Source: Massilia sp. IC2-278
GTDB lineage: Bacteria > Pseudomonadota > Gammaproteobacteria > Burkholderiales > Burkholderiaceae_D
DNA length: 64,000 nucleotides
NCBI RefSeq assembly: GCF_020708045.1
Contig: NZ_JAJFES010000012.1
Span: 78,705 to 142,704, forward strand
Reading direction: 5' to 3'
Shown: piece after piece, positions 52,904 through 61,463 of the stretch
Layout: every line of letters begins with the position of its first letter
Position numbering within the stretch: position 1 is the first letter of the stretch
Position numbers and translations under genes: made by a program
The notes under the pieces: model-generated
What the model was told of the DNA's origin: nothing
Databases searched by the model: none
Seen by the model: only the letters and a program-made list of their open reading frames with translations

Positions 52904-53671
52904 ATGAATCCCCATTCGTCCAACCCGAACAGCGACGGCACAGTCGGCAACGGTTCGCCGTCGTTCCGGCCGCTGTACCAGCAGATCAAGGCGCTGATCA
53001 CCCAGAGCCTGCAGGCGGGCGAATGGAAGCCGGGCGAGTTGATGCCGAGCGAGGTCGAACTGGCCGCGCGCTTCAAGGTCAGCCAGGGCACGGTGCGCAA
53101 GGCCATCGACGAGCTGGCGGCTGAAAACCTGGTCGTGCGCCGGCAAGGGAAGGGCACCTTCGTTGCCACCCACCATGAAGAACGCGCCCACTTCCGCTTC
53201 CTGAAACTGATGCCCGACGAGGGCGTTCCCCACCATCCCGACAACCGCGTCATCGAGGTCAAGCGCATCCGCGCGCCGGCCGAGGTCGCCCGTTTGCTCG
53301 AGCTGAAGGCGGGCGACGCGGTCGTCTACATCAAGCGCGTGCAGTCCTTCGATGGCGCGCCGACGATCCTGGAAGAGCTGTGGCTGCCGGGGCAATTGTT
53401 CAAGGGCCTAACGGCGGAGCGGCTGGTGGAATACAAGGGGCCGATGTATGGCCTGTTCGAATCGGAGTTCGGCACGCGCATGATCCGCGCGACCGAGAAG
53501 ATCCGCGCGGTCGGCGCCGACAGCGCGGCCGCGGAATATTTACAGGTGAGCGAAGGCACGCCGCTGCTGTGCGCGGAGCGGGTGTCGTTCACCTATGGAG
53601 ACAAGGCGGTGGAGTTGCGGCGCGGGTTGTATTCGACGGCAAAGCATCATTACCAGAATGAGTTGTCGTAG
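52904..53671 (+). CDS. GntR/HutC-family transcriptional regulator of the TCA cluster
   Basis: A 255-residue regulator: N-terminal winged helix (PLYQQIKALITQSLQAGEWK, SEVELAARFKVSQGTVRKAI, RRQGKGTFVA) and a C-terminal UTRA ligand domain (ARLLELKAGDAVVYIKRVQS, LLCAERVSFTYGDKAVELRR) as in HutC. Divergent from mdh and upstream of sdhCDAB, it is well placed to control both, probably sensing a carboxylate; ligand and sign of control are inferred. The palindrome at 52829 is the likely binding site. The ribosome binding site is weak. Confidence 0.88.
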   Translation: MNPHSSNPNSDGTVGNGSPSFRPLYQQIKALITQSLQAGEWKPGELMPSEVELAARFKVSQGTVRKAIDELAAENLVVRRQGKGTFVATHHEERAHFRFLKLMPDEGVPHHPDNRVIEVKRIRAPAEVARLLELKAGDAVVYIKRVQSFDGAPTILEELWLPGQLFKGLTAERLVEYKGPMYGLFESEFGTRMIRATEKIRAVGADSAAAEYLQVSEGTPLLCAERVSFTYGDKAVELRRGLYSTAKHHYQNELS

Positions 53672-53737
53672 CAAGGTCGAGGACGTTCGCGCCGGCCGGT
53701 GATTGTCGTATCGGCCGAGGCGGCGATGATGCCGATC

Positions 53738-53930
53738 GTAAGGTGGGCACCCCGTGCCCACGCGGAACGTGGATCATGGTTGACGCCGGGACGAATCGTG
53801 CAAACGGCCAACCCGCGGCGTCTCGGGAGATGCTCCCGATCACGGTTCCGTGGCCGCGAACGGATTTGATGTGACCAGCGGCCGGGAACGCCATCGCACG
53901 TACCGCGTGGGCACGGAGTGCCCACCGTAC
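53738..53930. repeat. REPIN-like element, GCAC/GTGC core
   Basis: The left arm at 53738-53766 starts GTAAGGTGGGCACC and ends GCCCACGCGG. The right arm at 53901-53930 is the inverted counterpart ending CCCACCGTAC. The inner stem is GTGGGCAC / GTGCCCAC rather than GTGGACAC / GTGTCCAC, with loops CCC and TCC. It fills much of the 491-base gap between gntR and sdhC; the rest of the gap (53931-54162) shows the sdhC leader only. Confidence 0.8.
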
Positions 53931-54162
53931 GGGATGCGTTTCGACCGGTCGGCGGGTGCGTTTCGAAGGAATTTGCAAGGCCCAGGTCGGGCCCTGCAAC
54001 AATCGCTTCACGCGATTAAAATATGTTGGTTTTTAGAATGCGCCGAACAAAACCCTGTTCCCCGCGCGACTGACCGATATTCTGGAAACGGATATTGGTG
54101 CGGATCAAAAAATCGGCGAAAATTAAGGGTTAATCACATTTTGTCAGTCAAGGAGGTGTTGT

Positions 54163-54585
54163 ATGTCCGAAGCCATAACAAAGCAGCAAAAGAGGGGACA
54201 GCCGATTCGTAATGTCAACATTGGAGACATTACGCTGAAGTATCGCCAGCCGCCGTCGGCGATTGTGTCGATCCTGCACCGTATCAGCGGATTCGGCATG
54301 TTCTTGCTGCTGCCTTTCCTGCTCTACCTGCTGCAGGAAAGCCTGCGCTCGGAGATTTCCTTCGCCCATTTCGCCGGGATCGTCGACAACCTGTTCGTCA
54401 AGGTCATCCTGCTCGGTCTGTCGTGGGCTTACCTGCACCACTTCACCGCCGGCATCCGCCACCTGTTCATGGATAACCACCTGGCCCTGGACAAGGATGC
54501 AGCACAGAAAACCGCACGCTGGGTGCTGGTGATCAGCCTGGCCCTGACCGTCGTCGTCGGCCTGAAACTGTTTGGAGTCTTCTAA
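54163..54585 (+). CDS. sdhC: Succinate dehydrogenase cytochrome b556 subunit
   Basis: A 140-residue membrane anchor of complex II with three membrane segments; IVSILHRISGFGMFLLLPFL carries the SdhC signature (HRxSG), and the heme-ligand His lies in SWAYLHHFTAGIRHL. The ribosome binding site AAGGAGGTG (54150-54158) is a near-perfect anti-Shine-Dalgarno match, 4 bases before the ATG, fitting a highly expressed operon. First gene of sdhCDAB. Confidence 0.95.
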   Translation: MSEAITKQQKRGQPIRNVNIGDITLKYRQPPSAIVSILHRISGFGMFLLLPFLLYLLQESLRSEISFAHFAGIVDNLFVKVILLGLSWAYLHHFTAGIRHLFMDNHLALDKDAAQKTARWVLVISLALTVVVGLKLFGVF

Positions 54586-54587
54586 TC

Positions 54588-54956
54588 ATGGCAAGCAAGA
54601 ATAATATCGGCCAGCGCCGCCTCGTCGTCGGCGCCCACTACGGCGTGCGCGACTGGCTGGCGCAACGCGTCACCGCCATCCTGATGGTGGTCTACACCGT
54701 CATCCTGCTCGGCACCTTCCTGACCGCACAGAATTTCACCTACGAAGGCTGGGCGGCGCTGTTCTCGCGCCAATGGTTCAAGCTGTTCTCGGCAGTCACC
54801 TTCTTCGGCCTGTTCTACCACGTGTGGGTCGGCCTGCGTGACATCTGGATGGACTACGTCAAGAACGCCGGCATCAAGCTGTTCCTGCAATGTGCCACCG
54901 TGCTCGCACTGCTGGCCTATGCCGTGTGGACCGTGCAAATTCTCTGGAGTGTTTAA
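54588..54956 (+). CDS. sdhD: Succinate dehydrogenase membrane anchor subunit
   Basis: A 122-residue protein with three membrane segments, starting after the sdhC stop with a two-base gap. Conserved parts are RRLVVGAHYGVRDWLAQRVT and TFFGLFYHVWVGLRDIWMDY, whose His and Asp/Tyr contribute to heme and ubiquinone binding. SdhD sequences vary, but context and layout make the assignment safe. Confidence 0.93.
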   Translation: MASKNNIGQRRLVVGAHYGVRDWLAQRVTAILMVVYTVILLGTFLTAQNFTYEGWAALFSRQWFKLFSAVTFFGLFYHVWVGLRDIWMDYVKNAGIKLFLQCATVLALLAYAVWTVQILWSV

Positions 54957-54958
54957 TC

Positions 54959-56737
54959 GTGGCAGCATTTAATTCTGCAATCCCTACCCGCCAATTTGAC
55001 GTCGTCATCGTCGGCGCCGGCGGTTCCGGCCTGCGCGCCGCACTGCAACTGACCGAAGCCGGCCTGAACGTCGCCGTGCTCTCAAAAGTCTTCCCGACCC
55101 GTTCGCACACCGTGGCGGCCCAGGGCGGCATCGGCGCCTCGCTCGGCAACATGAGCGAAGACGACTGGTACTGGCACATGTTCGACACCGTCAAGGGTTC
55201 GGACTACCTGGGCGACCAGGACGCCATCGAATTCATGTGCCGCGAAGCACCGAAGGTCGTCTACGAGCTCGAACACTTCGGCATGCCGTTCGACCGCAAT
55301 CCCGACGGCACCATCTACCAGCGTCCGTTCGGCGGCCACACCGCCAACTTCGGCGAAAAGCCGGTGCAGCGCGCCTGCGCCGCGGCCGACCGTACCGGCC
55401 ACGCCCTGCTGCACACCCTGTACCAGCGCAACGTCCGCTCGCGCACCCACTTCTTCGTCGAATGGCAAGCCCTCGACCTGGTGCGTAACAGCGACGGCGA
55501 CGTGCTCGGCGTGGTGGCCCTGGAAATGGAAACCGGCGACGTCATGATGCTGCAAGCGAAGACCACCATCTTCGCCACCGGCGGCGCCGGCCGTATCTTC
55601 GCCGCTTCGACCAACGCCTTCATCAACACCGGCGACGGCCTGGGCATGGCGGCACGCGCCGGCCTGCCGCTGCAGGACATGGAGTTCTGGCAATTCCACC
55701 CGACCGGCGTGGCCGGCGCGGGCGTCCTGATCACCGAAGGCGTGCGCGGCGAGGGCGGTATCCTGATCAACTCGAACGGCGAACGCTTCATGGAGCGCTA
55801 TGCGCCGACCCTGAAGGATCTGGCGCCACGCGACTTCGTCTCGCGCTCGATGGACCAGGAAATCAAGGAAGGCCGCGGCGTCGGCCCGAACAAGGACCAC
55901 GTGCTGCTGGACCTGCGTCACATCGGCGCCGACACCATCAAGAAGCGCCTGCCGTCGATCCTGGAAATCGGCCACAAGTTCGCCAACGTCGACGCGACCA
56001 AGGAACCGATTCCTGTCGTCCCGACCATCCACTACCAGATGGGCGGCATCCCGACCAACATCCACGGCCAGGTCGTCGCTCCTGACGGCACCGGCGGCCA
56101 GAAGATCGTCAACGGCCTGTACGCGATCGGCGAATGCGCCTGCGTCTCGGTGCACGGCGCGAACCGCCTGGGCACCAACTCGCTGCTCGACCTGGTGGTC
56201 TTCGGCCGCGCGGCCGGCAACCACATCGTCGGCCAGAACCTGAAGGCGCAGGGCAACCGCGCGCTGCCGAAGGACTTCGCCGACTACGCCCTGGGCCGCC
56301 TGAACGCCCTCGAGAACTCGACCGGCGGCGAGCGCGTGCAGGACGTCGCCAACGCCATCCGCTCGACCATGCAGAAGCACTGCGGCGTGTTCCGTACGCA
56401 AGCGCTGATGGACGAAGGCGTCAAGGAAATCATGCAGCTGGACGAGCGCCGCAAGCACATCTCGTTCAAGGACAAGTCGAAGGTGTTCAACACCGCGCGT
56501 ATCGAAGCGATCGAACTCGACAACCTGATCGAAGTGGCGAAAGCGACCGTCGTTTCGGCGGCAGCCCGCAAGGAATCGCGCGGCGCCCACGCCCACAGCG
56601 ACTACGAGCAGCGCGACGACGAAAACTGGATGAAGCACACGCTGTTCTTCTCGGAAGGCAACCGCCTGGACTACAAGCCGGTCGTGACCAAGCCGCTGAC
56701 GGTCGATACCTTCAAACCGAAGCCACGTACCTTCTAA
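54959..56737 (+). CDS. sdhA: Succinate dehydrogenase flavoprotein subunit
   Basis: A 592-residue flavoprotein oxidising succinate to fumarate. FAD-binding VVIVGAGGSGLRAALQL, the covalent-FAD His at residue 50 (TRSHTVAAQGG), catalytic region QFHPTGVAGAGVLITEGVRG EGG, and HGANRLGTNSLLDLVVFGRA. The start is GTG at 54959, two bases after the sdhD stop; a longer frame overlaps sdhD. SdhE, which attaches FAD, is encoded downstream. Confidence 0.97.
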   Translation: MAAFNSAIPTRQFDVVIVGAGGSGLRAALQLTEAGLNVAVLSKVFPTRSHTVAAQGGIGASLGNMSEDDWYWHMFDTVKGSDYLGDQDAIEFMCREAPKVVYELEHFGMPFDRNPDGTIYQRPFGGHTANFGEKPVQRACAAADRTGHALLHTLYQRNVRSRTHFFVEWQALDLVRNSDGDVLGVVALEMETGDVMMLQAKTTIFATGGAGRIFAASTNAFINTGDGLGMAARAGLPLQDMEFWQFHPTGVAGAGVLITEGVRGEGGILINSNGERFMERYAPTLKDLAPRDFVSRSMDQEIKEGRGVGPNKDHVLLDLRHIGADTIKKRLPSILEIGHKFANVDATKEPIPVVPTIHYQMGGIPTNIHGQVVAPDGTGGQKIVNGLYAIGECACVSVHGANRLGTNSLLDLVVFGRAAGNHIVGQNLKAQGNRALPKDFADYALGRLNALENSTGGERVQDVANAIRSTMQKHCGVFRTQALMDEGVKEIMQLDERRKHISFKDKSKVFNTARIEAIELDNLIEVAKATVVSAAARKESRGAHAHSDYEQRDDENWMKHTLFFSEGNRLDYKPVVTKPLTVDTFKPKPRTF

Positions 56738-56799
56738 TCCACGACAAATCATTGATGAGGGCAGGGCACAGGTCCTGTCCCGACTGAATAGGCAAACAA

Positions 56800-57510
56800 A
56801 TGGCACGCACAGTCCAACTGAAGATCTACCGCTACGATCCGGACAAGGATACGAAGCCTTACATGCAAGACGTCACCGTCGAACTGAAAGACACCGACAA
56901 GATGCTGCTCGACGCACTGCAGCGCATCAAGTCCGACGTCGACGACTCGCTGGCCCTGCGCCGCTCCTGCCGCGAAGGCGTGTGCGGTTCGGACGCGATG
57001 AACATCAACGGCAAGAACGGCCTGGCCTGCACCACCAACCTGAACGAGCTGACCCAGCCGATCGTGCTGCGTCCTCTGCCGGGCCTACCGGTGGTGCGCG
57101 ACCTGGTGGTCGACATGACCAACTTCTTCAAGCAGTATCACTCGATCAAGCCGTTCCTGATCAACGACTCGATCAAGCCGGAAAAAGAGCGCCTGCAATC
57201 GCCAGAAGAGCGTGAAGAACTCGACGGCCTGTACGAGTGCATCCTGTGCGCGTGCTGCTCGACCTCGTGCCCGTCGTTCTGGTGGAACCCGGACAAGTTC
57301 GTCGGTCCGGCCGGCCTGCTGCAAGCCTACCGCTTCATCGCCGACTCGCGCGACGAAGCCACCAACGAGCGCCTGGACAACCTGGAAGACCCGTACCGCC
57401 TGTTCCGCTGCCACTCGATCATGAATTGCACGGACGTATGCCCGAAGGGCCTGAATCCGAACAAGGCGATCGGCAAGATCAAGGAAATGCTGGTTCGCCG
57501 GGCGATTTAA
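56800..57510 (+). CDS. sdhB: Succinate dehydrogenase iron-sulfur subunit
   Basis: A 236-residue protein with a plant-type [2Fe-2S] site (CREGVCGSDAMNINGKNGLAC), then [4Fe-4S] and [3Fe-4S] sites (CILCACCSTSCP and CHSIMNCTDVCPKG). Passes electrons from SdhA to quinone. It starts 62 bases after sdhA, a slightly larger gap than the others. After it a strong CGGCCGGCG / CGCCGGCCG hairpin and REP sequences begin. Confidence 0.97.
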   Translation: MARTVQLKIYRYDPDKDTKPYMQDVTVELKDTDKMLLDALQRIKSDVDDSLALRRSCREGVCGSDAMNINGKNGLACTTNLNELTQPIVLRPLPGLPVVRDLVVDMTNFFKQYHSIKPFLINDSIKPEKERLQSPEEREELDGLYECILCACCSTSCPSFWWNPDKFVGPAGLLQAYRFIADSRDEATNERLDNLEDPYRLFRCHSIMNCTDVCPKGLNPNKAIGKIKEMLVRRAI

Positions 57511-57524
57511 GTTTGTTGTTGTTT

Positions 57525-57607
57525 CGGCCGGCGCCGTAACGCCGGCCGTGCGGTGGTGGGTACAAGTACCCACCCTACGTAGGGTGGGTTCTCGAACCCA
57601 CCATTAC
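57525..57607. repeat. Hairpin plus two back-to-back REP arms with different cores
   Basis: CGGCCGGCG / CGCCGGCCG (57525-57548) is followed by one arm at 57551-57578 (core GGGTAC / GTACCC, ending CCCTAC) and directly by another at 57579-57607 (GTAGGGTGGGTTC, core GGGTTC / GAACCC). The GTAG heads touch each other. It occupies part of the 312-base sdhB-sdhE gap; the remainder has short inverted repeats (for example TGCCG / CGGCA at 57771-57785). Confidence 0.78.
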
Positions 57608-57822
57608 GCCGCATGCACACCGAAAACGCATGCAAAACCGGACACATCCGTCCGCGTAGGTAAAAACAACAAGACGAACAACTTACCGTCCGTCCCGTGT
57701 CGCAAAAATCGGATATCCTCCGCCTGATTGCGTCCAAAGTATTGCAATAAATACAGTAAAAGTACGGTACTGCCGAATACCGGCAGCCGGAGTATAGTGT
57801 TGACCCAACAACGGACTCTAGT

Positions 57823-58113
57823 GTGGAAACACAGCACAATCCGCAGCAAGCTGCGCATCAATCCGACCCGACCAACCGTGCCCGCCTGCGCTGGCGTGCA
57901 CGCCGTGGCCTGCTCGAAAACGACCTGATCCTCACGCGCTTCCTCGATGCGCATGAGGAAACCTTGAGCGACGAGGAAGTCGACGCGCTGACCCGCCTGC
58001 TGGACCTGGCGGACAATCCGCTGATGGACCTGCTGCTGGGCCGCGCCGAGCCCGAGGGCGAAACCGACCTGCCGCACGTGCGCGCCCTGGTGGCGCGCCT
58101 GCGCCAAGCGTGA
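57823..58113 (+). CDS. sdhE: FAD assembly factor SdhE
   Basis: A 96-residue helical protein with the RGxxE motif (WRARRGLLENDLILTRF) that is needed for covalent flavinylation of SdhA. GTG start at 57823 with no clear Shine-Dalgarno; a TATAGT at 57793 could drive a short-leader transcript. The N-terminal 18 residues are polar and extra compared with short family members. It lies between sdhB and gltA, as in many betaproteobacteria. Confidence 0.92.
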   Translation: METQHNPQQAAHQSDPTNRARLRWRARRGLLENDLILTRFLDAHEETLSDEEVDALTRLLDLADNPLMDLLLGRAEPEGETDLPHVRALVARLRQA

Positions 58114-58168
58114 GCGAATTTCGTATTCGTTTTACATTTTGTAGATCCACTCCCAAGAAGGAAGTGCC

Positions 58169-59470
58169 ATGAATATCTCTGATACCAAAGCCACCCTGTC
58201 GTTCTCCGACGGCAGCCCATCGGTCGACATGCCGATTTACAAGGGCACGATCGGCCCGGACGTCATCGACATCCGCAAGCTGTATGGCCAGACTGGCAAA
58301 TTCACGTACGACCCGGGCTTCATGTCGACTGCCTCGTGCAACTCGAGCATCACCTACATCGACGGCGACAAGGGCGAGCTGCTGTACCGCGGCTTCCCGA
58401 TCGAGCAGCTGGCAGTCAACTGCGACTTCCTGGAAACCTGCTACCTGCTGCTGAACGGCGAACTGCCGAACGCCGAGCAGAAAGCCAAGTTCGAGAACAC
58501 CGTGACCCGTCACACGATGATTCACGAGCAGATGAACTTCTTCTTCCGTGGCTTCCGCCGCGACGCGCACCCGATGTCGGTCCTGGTCGGCACCGTCGGC
58601 GCGCTGGCTTCGTTCTACCACGACTCGCTCGACATCAACGATCCGGAACAGCGTGAAATCTCCGCCATCCGCCTGATCGCCAAGATGCCGACCCTGGTCG
58701 CCATGGCCTACAAATACTCGGTCGGCCAGCCGTTCGTGTACCCACGCAACGACCTGTCGTACAGCGCGAACTTCATGCACATGATGTTCTCGAACCCGTG
58801 CGAAGAGTACAAGGTCAACGACGTGCTCGTGCGCGCCCTGGACCGCATCCTGATCCTGCACGCAGACCACGAGCAGAACGCATCGACCTCGACCGTCCGC
58901 CTGGCCGGCTCGTCGGGCGCCAACCCGTTCGCGTGTATCGCTGCCGGTATCGCCTGCCTGTGGGGCCCTGCCCACGGCGGCGCCAACGAAGCGGCACTGA
59001 CCATGCTGAAGGAAATCGGCTCGGTCGAGAACATCCCTGCCTTCATCGAGAAGGTCAAGGACAAGAACTCGGGCGTGAAGCTGATGGGCTTCGGTCACCG
59101 CGTGTACAAGAACTTCGACCCGCGCGCCAAGCTGATGCGCGAAACTTGCCACGAAGTGCTGGAAGAACTGGGCCTGCAAGACGACCCGCTGTTCAAGCTG
59201 GCCATGGAACTGGAACGCATCGCTCTGGAAGACGAATACTTCGTGTCGCGCAAGCTGTACCCGAACGTCGACTTCTACTCGGGCATCGTGCAGTCGGCAC
59301 TGGGCATCCCGGTCTCGCTGTTCACCGGTATTTTCGCAATGGCCCGTACGATTGGTTGGATTGCGCAGTGGAACGAAATGATTGCCGATCCAGAACAGAA
59401 GATCGGCCGTCCGCGCCAGCTGTTCGTCGGTTCGCCGGTACGCGACGTGCCGTCGATCGACAAGCGTTAA
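58169..59470 (+). CDS. gltA: Citrate synthase (type I)
   Basis: A 433-residue hexameric-type citrate synthase condensing acetyl-CoA and oxaloacetate. Active-site His residues lie in WGPAHGGANEAAL and GFGHRVYKNFDPRAK, with the catalytic Asp in NVDFYSGIV. AAGAAGGAAG upstream of the ATG is the ribosome binding site. It closes the TCA supercluster and is followed by a terminator. The preceding gene is sdhE, 55 bases upstream. Confidence 0.97.
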   Translation: MNISDTKATLSFSDGSPSVDMPIYKGTIGPDVIDIRKLYGQTGKFTYDPGFMSTASCNSSITYIDGDKGELLYRGFPIEQLAVNCDFLETCYLLLNGELPNAEQKAKFENTVTRHTMIHEQMNFFFRGFRRDAHPMSVLVGTVGALASFYHDSLDINDPEQREISAIRLIAKMPTLVAMAYKYSVGQPFVYPRNDLSYSANFMHMMFSNPCEEYKVNDVLVRALDRILILHADHEQNASTSTVRLAGSSGANPFACIAAGIACLWGPAHGGANEAALTMLKEIGSVENIPAFIEKVKDKNSGVKLMGFGHRVYKNFDPRAKLMRETCHEVLEELGLQDDPLFKLAMELERIALEDEYFVSRKLYPNVDFYSGIVQSALGIPVSLFTGIFAMARTIGWIAQWNEMIADPEQKIGRPRQLFVGSPVRDVPSIDKR

Positions 59471-59486
59471 TCGAACGGTGTTTCAT

Positions 59487-59514
59487 GAAAAGCGGGCTGC
59501 GGCCCGCTTTTTTA
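59487..59514 (+). terminator. Terminator after gltA
   Basis: Stem AAAAGCGGGC / GCCCGCTTTT with a TGCG loop and six T's, 17 bases after the stop. Confidence 0.9.
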
Positions 59515-59579
59515 TTGGCGGTCCGCATGCGTTGACGAAACGGGCAGGGTGGTTATACTGGGCCCTTGCGCGCCGTTCC

Positions 59580-59731
59580 GTAGGGTGGACTCCCGAGTCC
59601 ACGCGGTACACCGTATGCGCGTTCGAAATTATTCTTGGGAACCGTGATCGGTTTTCATGTGTTGTACAGGGTGGACTCGGGAGTCCACCCTACAAAATAC
59701 AAAAACCGGTGGGTTCAAGAACCCACCCTAC
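59580..59731. repeat. REPIN-like pair with ACTC/GAGT core plus a third REP arm
   Basis: The left arm at 59580-59608 starts GTAGGGTGGACTCCCGAG. The inverted right arm at 59665-59693 ends GAGTCCACCCTAC with the same core. A third arm at 59705-59731 has a different core (GGGTTC / GAACCC) and is similar to the one at 57579. These lie in the 534-base gltA-rnk gap; 59732-60004 beyond them contains no convincing gene, only the rnk ribosome binding site AAGGAG. Confidence 0.83.
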
Positions 59732-60004
59732 CCATACCATGAACCTTGACAGCACATGCATGCATTGCGGTTCATCCCTGAACGAGGGAGGCGTCTGCAC
59801 GCCTGGTCGTTGCGCCGTCGCTTCCCACTTTTCGCCGTCCGCGAAAGACATCGCCTGGCTCTCCCGGGCTCGGTGAGGACCATCCGCCTGGCGCCACGCC
59901 GGCCGTCCTCCCGAGCCACTCCATCGTAACGAACCTCGCCCCGATCCGCGGGCGATGGCCATTCATTCGGCCGCACTGAAGGCGGCCATACAAGGAGTAA
60001 CAAC

Positions 60005-60412
60005 ATGAGACCGAACATCGTCGTATCGTCGCTGGACATGGAGCGCCTGGAGGCGCTGATCGATTCGCTGCCTGCCGCCCAGGCCGACAACTGCGCCGCC
60101 CTGCTGGAAGAGCTGGCGCGCGCCGAACTGATGGAACCCGAAGATATGCCGCCCGACGTGGTGAGCATGAATTCGCGCGTGCGCTTCGTGCTCGACGACG
60201 CGGCTGAGCCGATCGAGATGACGCTGGCCTACCCGAAGGATGTGCATGGCGAGGCCGACAAGCTGTCGGTGCTCACGCCGATCGGCAATGCACTGCTGGG
60301 CCTGAAGGCGGGCGACAGCATCGCCTGGGCGCGGCCGGACGGCGCCTTTTGCCAGGTGCGGGTAATCGAGGTGGTGTACCAGCCCGAGCGCGCGGGCGAA
60401 CTGCACCGCTAA
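60005..60412 (+). CDS. rnk: Regulator of nucleoside diphosphate kinase (GreA/GreB C-terminal-like)
   Basis: A 135-residue Rnk protein: MRPNIVVSSLDMERLEALID start, a short coiled-coil, then an FKBP-like GreA C-terminal domain (MNSRVRFVLDDAAEPIEMTL, KLSVLTPIGNALLGLKAGDS). Rnk binds RNA polymerase and affects NDP kinase levels in enterics. AAGGAGTAACAAC precedes the ATG. The stop abuts the stop of the convergent minus-strand gene with no terminator between. Confidence 0.9.
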   Translation: MRPNIVVSSLDMERLEALIDSLPAAQADNCAALLEELARAELMEPEDMPPDVVSMNSRVRFVLDDAAEPIEMTLAYPKDVHGEADKLSVLTPIGNALLGLKAGDSIAWARPDGAFCQVRVIEVVYQPERAGELHR

Positions 60413-60814
60413 CTAGTTACACTTGCCGCGCAGCTTGGCCACGGCAACGAAGGGCAGGGCGAACAGGCCGGTCAGGAAGAAGGTCGGCTGCCGCTTCAGG
60501 CCGTCCGGGTGCAGGCAGTCCGGCACCCTGGCTTCCGAGAACTCGCGCCCAAAACTCTCGTAGGGCGTGGCGGAAATCGTGTCGTTCTCGTAGCGGCGTG
60601 GGTTTTCCCAGGTGGTGTCCAGCGTTTCCTTGACCGCCTTGCGGATGGCGTCGTCGCTGATGCGGCTGCGCAGCGTGGCGCCCGGCTGTGGCGGCGTTGT
60701 TGCAGCTTGTGCCGCAGGCGGTGCCGTGGGCAGCAATTCGGACTGGACCACAGGCGGCGGTTCGGCACGGGCAGCCAGGGACAGGCAGAGCAGGCAAGTA
60801 GCGAAAGGGCGCAT
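60413..60814 (-). CDS. Exported hypothetical protein, 133 residues
   Basis: Signal peptide MRPFATCLLCLSLAARA, a Pro/Ala/Gln-rich stretch, then a helical region (SDDAIRKAVKETLDTTWENP) and a Cys/His pair segment (VPDCLHPDGLKRQP) with a hydrophobic C-terminal part (FFLTGLFALPFVAVAKLRGK) that might be a membrane segment. The start is set where the signal peptide begins. No family recognised. Confidence 0.7.
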   Translation of the reverse strand: MRPFATCLLCLSLAARAEPPPVVQSELLPTAPPAAQAATTPPQPGATLRSRISDDAIRKAVKETLDTTWENPRRYENDTISATPYESFGREFSEARVPDCLHPDGLKRQPTFFLTGLFALPFVAVAKLRGKCN

Positions 60815-60936
60815 GAACGGCTCGACAGACGTAACGTTGCCTAATGTACACGAAGTTGGCTGGGCGTGCCGAAATGGCAATCCAGCAAGCATATGGCTGT
60901 GTACAATCGCTACTTTCAGTCAACGGAACGTCGCCC

Positions 60937-61431
60937 ATGAAACGCCTGCTGCTCGCCTGCTGTCTGCTGTTCTGCTCCCTCGCCGCGCAAGCGGATGCCA
61001 GCCTGAAGCGCAAGGTCGACGCCTTTGTCGACCGCTGGCACGACGATGCGGCGCACGCGCGTCCCGTCTACTTCGACAAGATCGCCAAGGATGGCATCTA
61101 CATCGGTACCGACAAGACCGAACGCTGGCGCCGCGACGAGTTCAAGGCCTGGGCGCGGCCTTATTTCAAGGGCAAATCGGCCTGGGCCTTCAAGGCTATC
61201 AAGCGCCACGTGTATGCGTCCGATGACGGCTCCATGGTCTGGTTCGACGAGCTGCTCGACACGCAAATGGGCGTGTGCCAGGCCAGCGGCATCATGCGGC
61301 GCAAGGGCGACAGTTTCGAGATCGTGCATTACCAGCTGTCGATGGCGGTGCCGAATGAGGTCGGCGGCCAGGTGACCAAGCTGATCAAGGATTTCGAGGC
61401 CAAGGATGGCTGGAAGACCAGCAAGCGCTGA
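60937..61431 (+). CDS. Exported SnoaL/NTF2-like protein
   Basis: A 164-residue protein with a signal peptide (MKRLLLACCLLFCSLAAQAD) and an NTF2-like fold: helix LKRKVDAFVDRWHDDAAHA, then GIYIGTDKTERWRRDEFKAW, SMVWFDELLDTQMGVCQASG and MRRKGDSFEIVHYQLSMAVP. The TDKTERW pattern with a later WxxxELLD is typical of secreted SnoaL-like proteins of unknown function. The ATG at 60937 is used because it opens the signal peptide; the frame is open upstream. Confidence 0.83.
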   Translation: MKRLLLACCLLFCSLAAQADASLKRKVDAFVDRWHDDAAHARPVYFDKIAKDGIYIGTDKTERWRRDEFKAWARPYFKGKSAWAFKAIKRHVYASDDGSMVWFDELLDTQMGVCQASGIMRRKGDSFEIVHYQLSMAVPNEVGGQVTKLIKDFEAKDGWKTSKR

Positions 61432-61463
61432 CAGGCGCTATGTTATTGTGATGCCCCTCCAGC

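Noticed and set aside
55082..56806. 574-codon minus-strand frame opposite sdhA
   Set aside because: Same GC-driven shadow effect; sdhA is complete and canonical.
59739..59876. 45-codon Cys-rich ORF behind the REP cluster (CMHCGSS, CTPGRC)
   Set aside because: Possible small zinc-ribbon, but there is no ribosome binding site and it abuts a repeat; not supportable.
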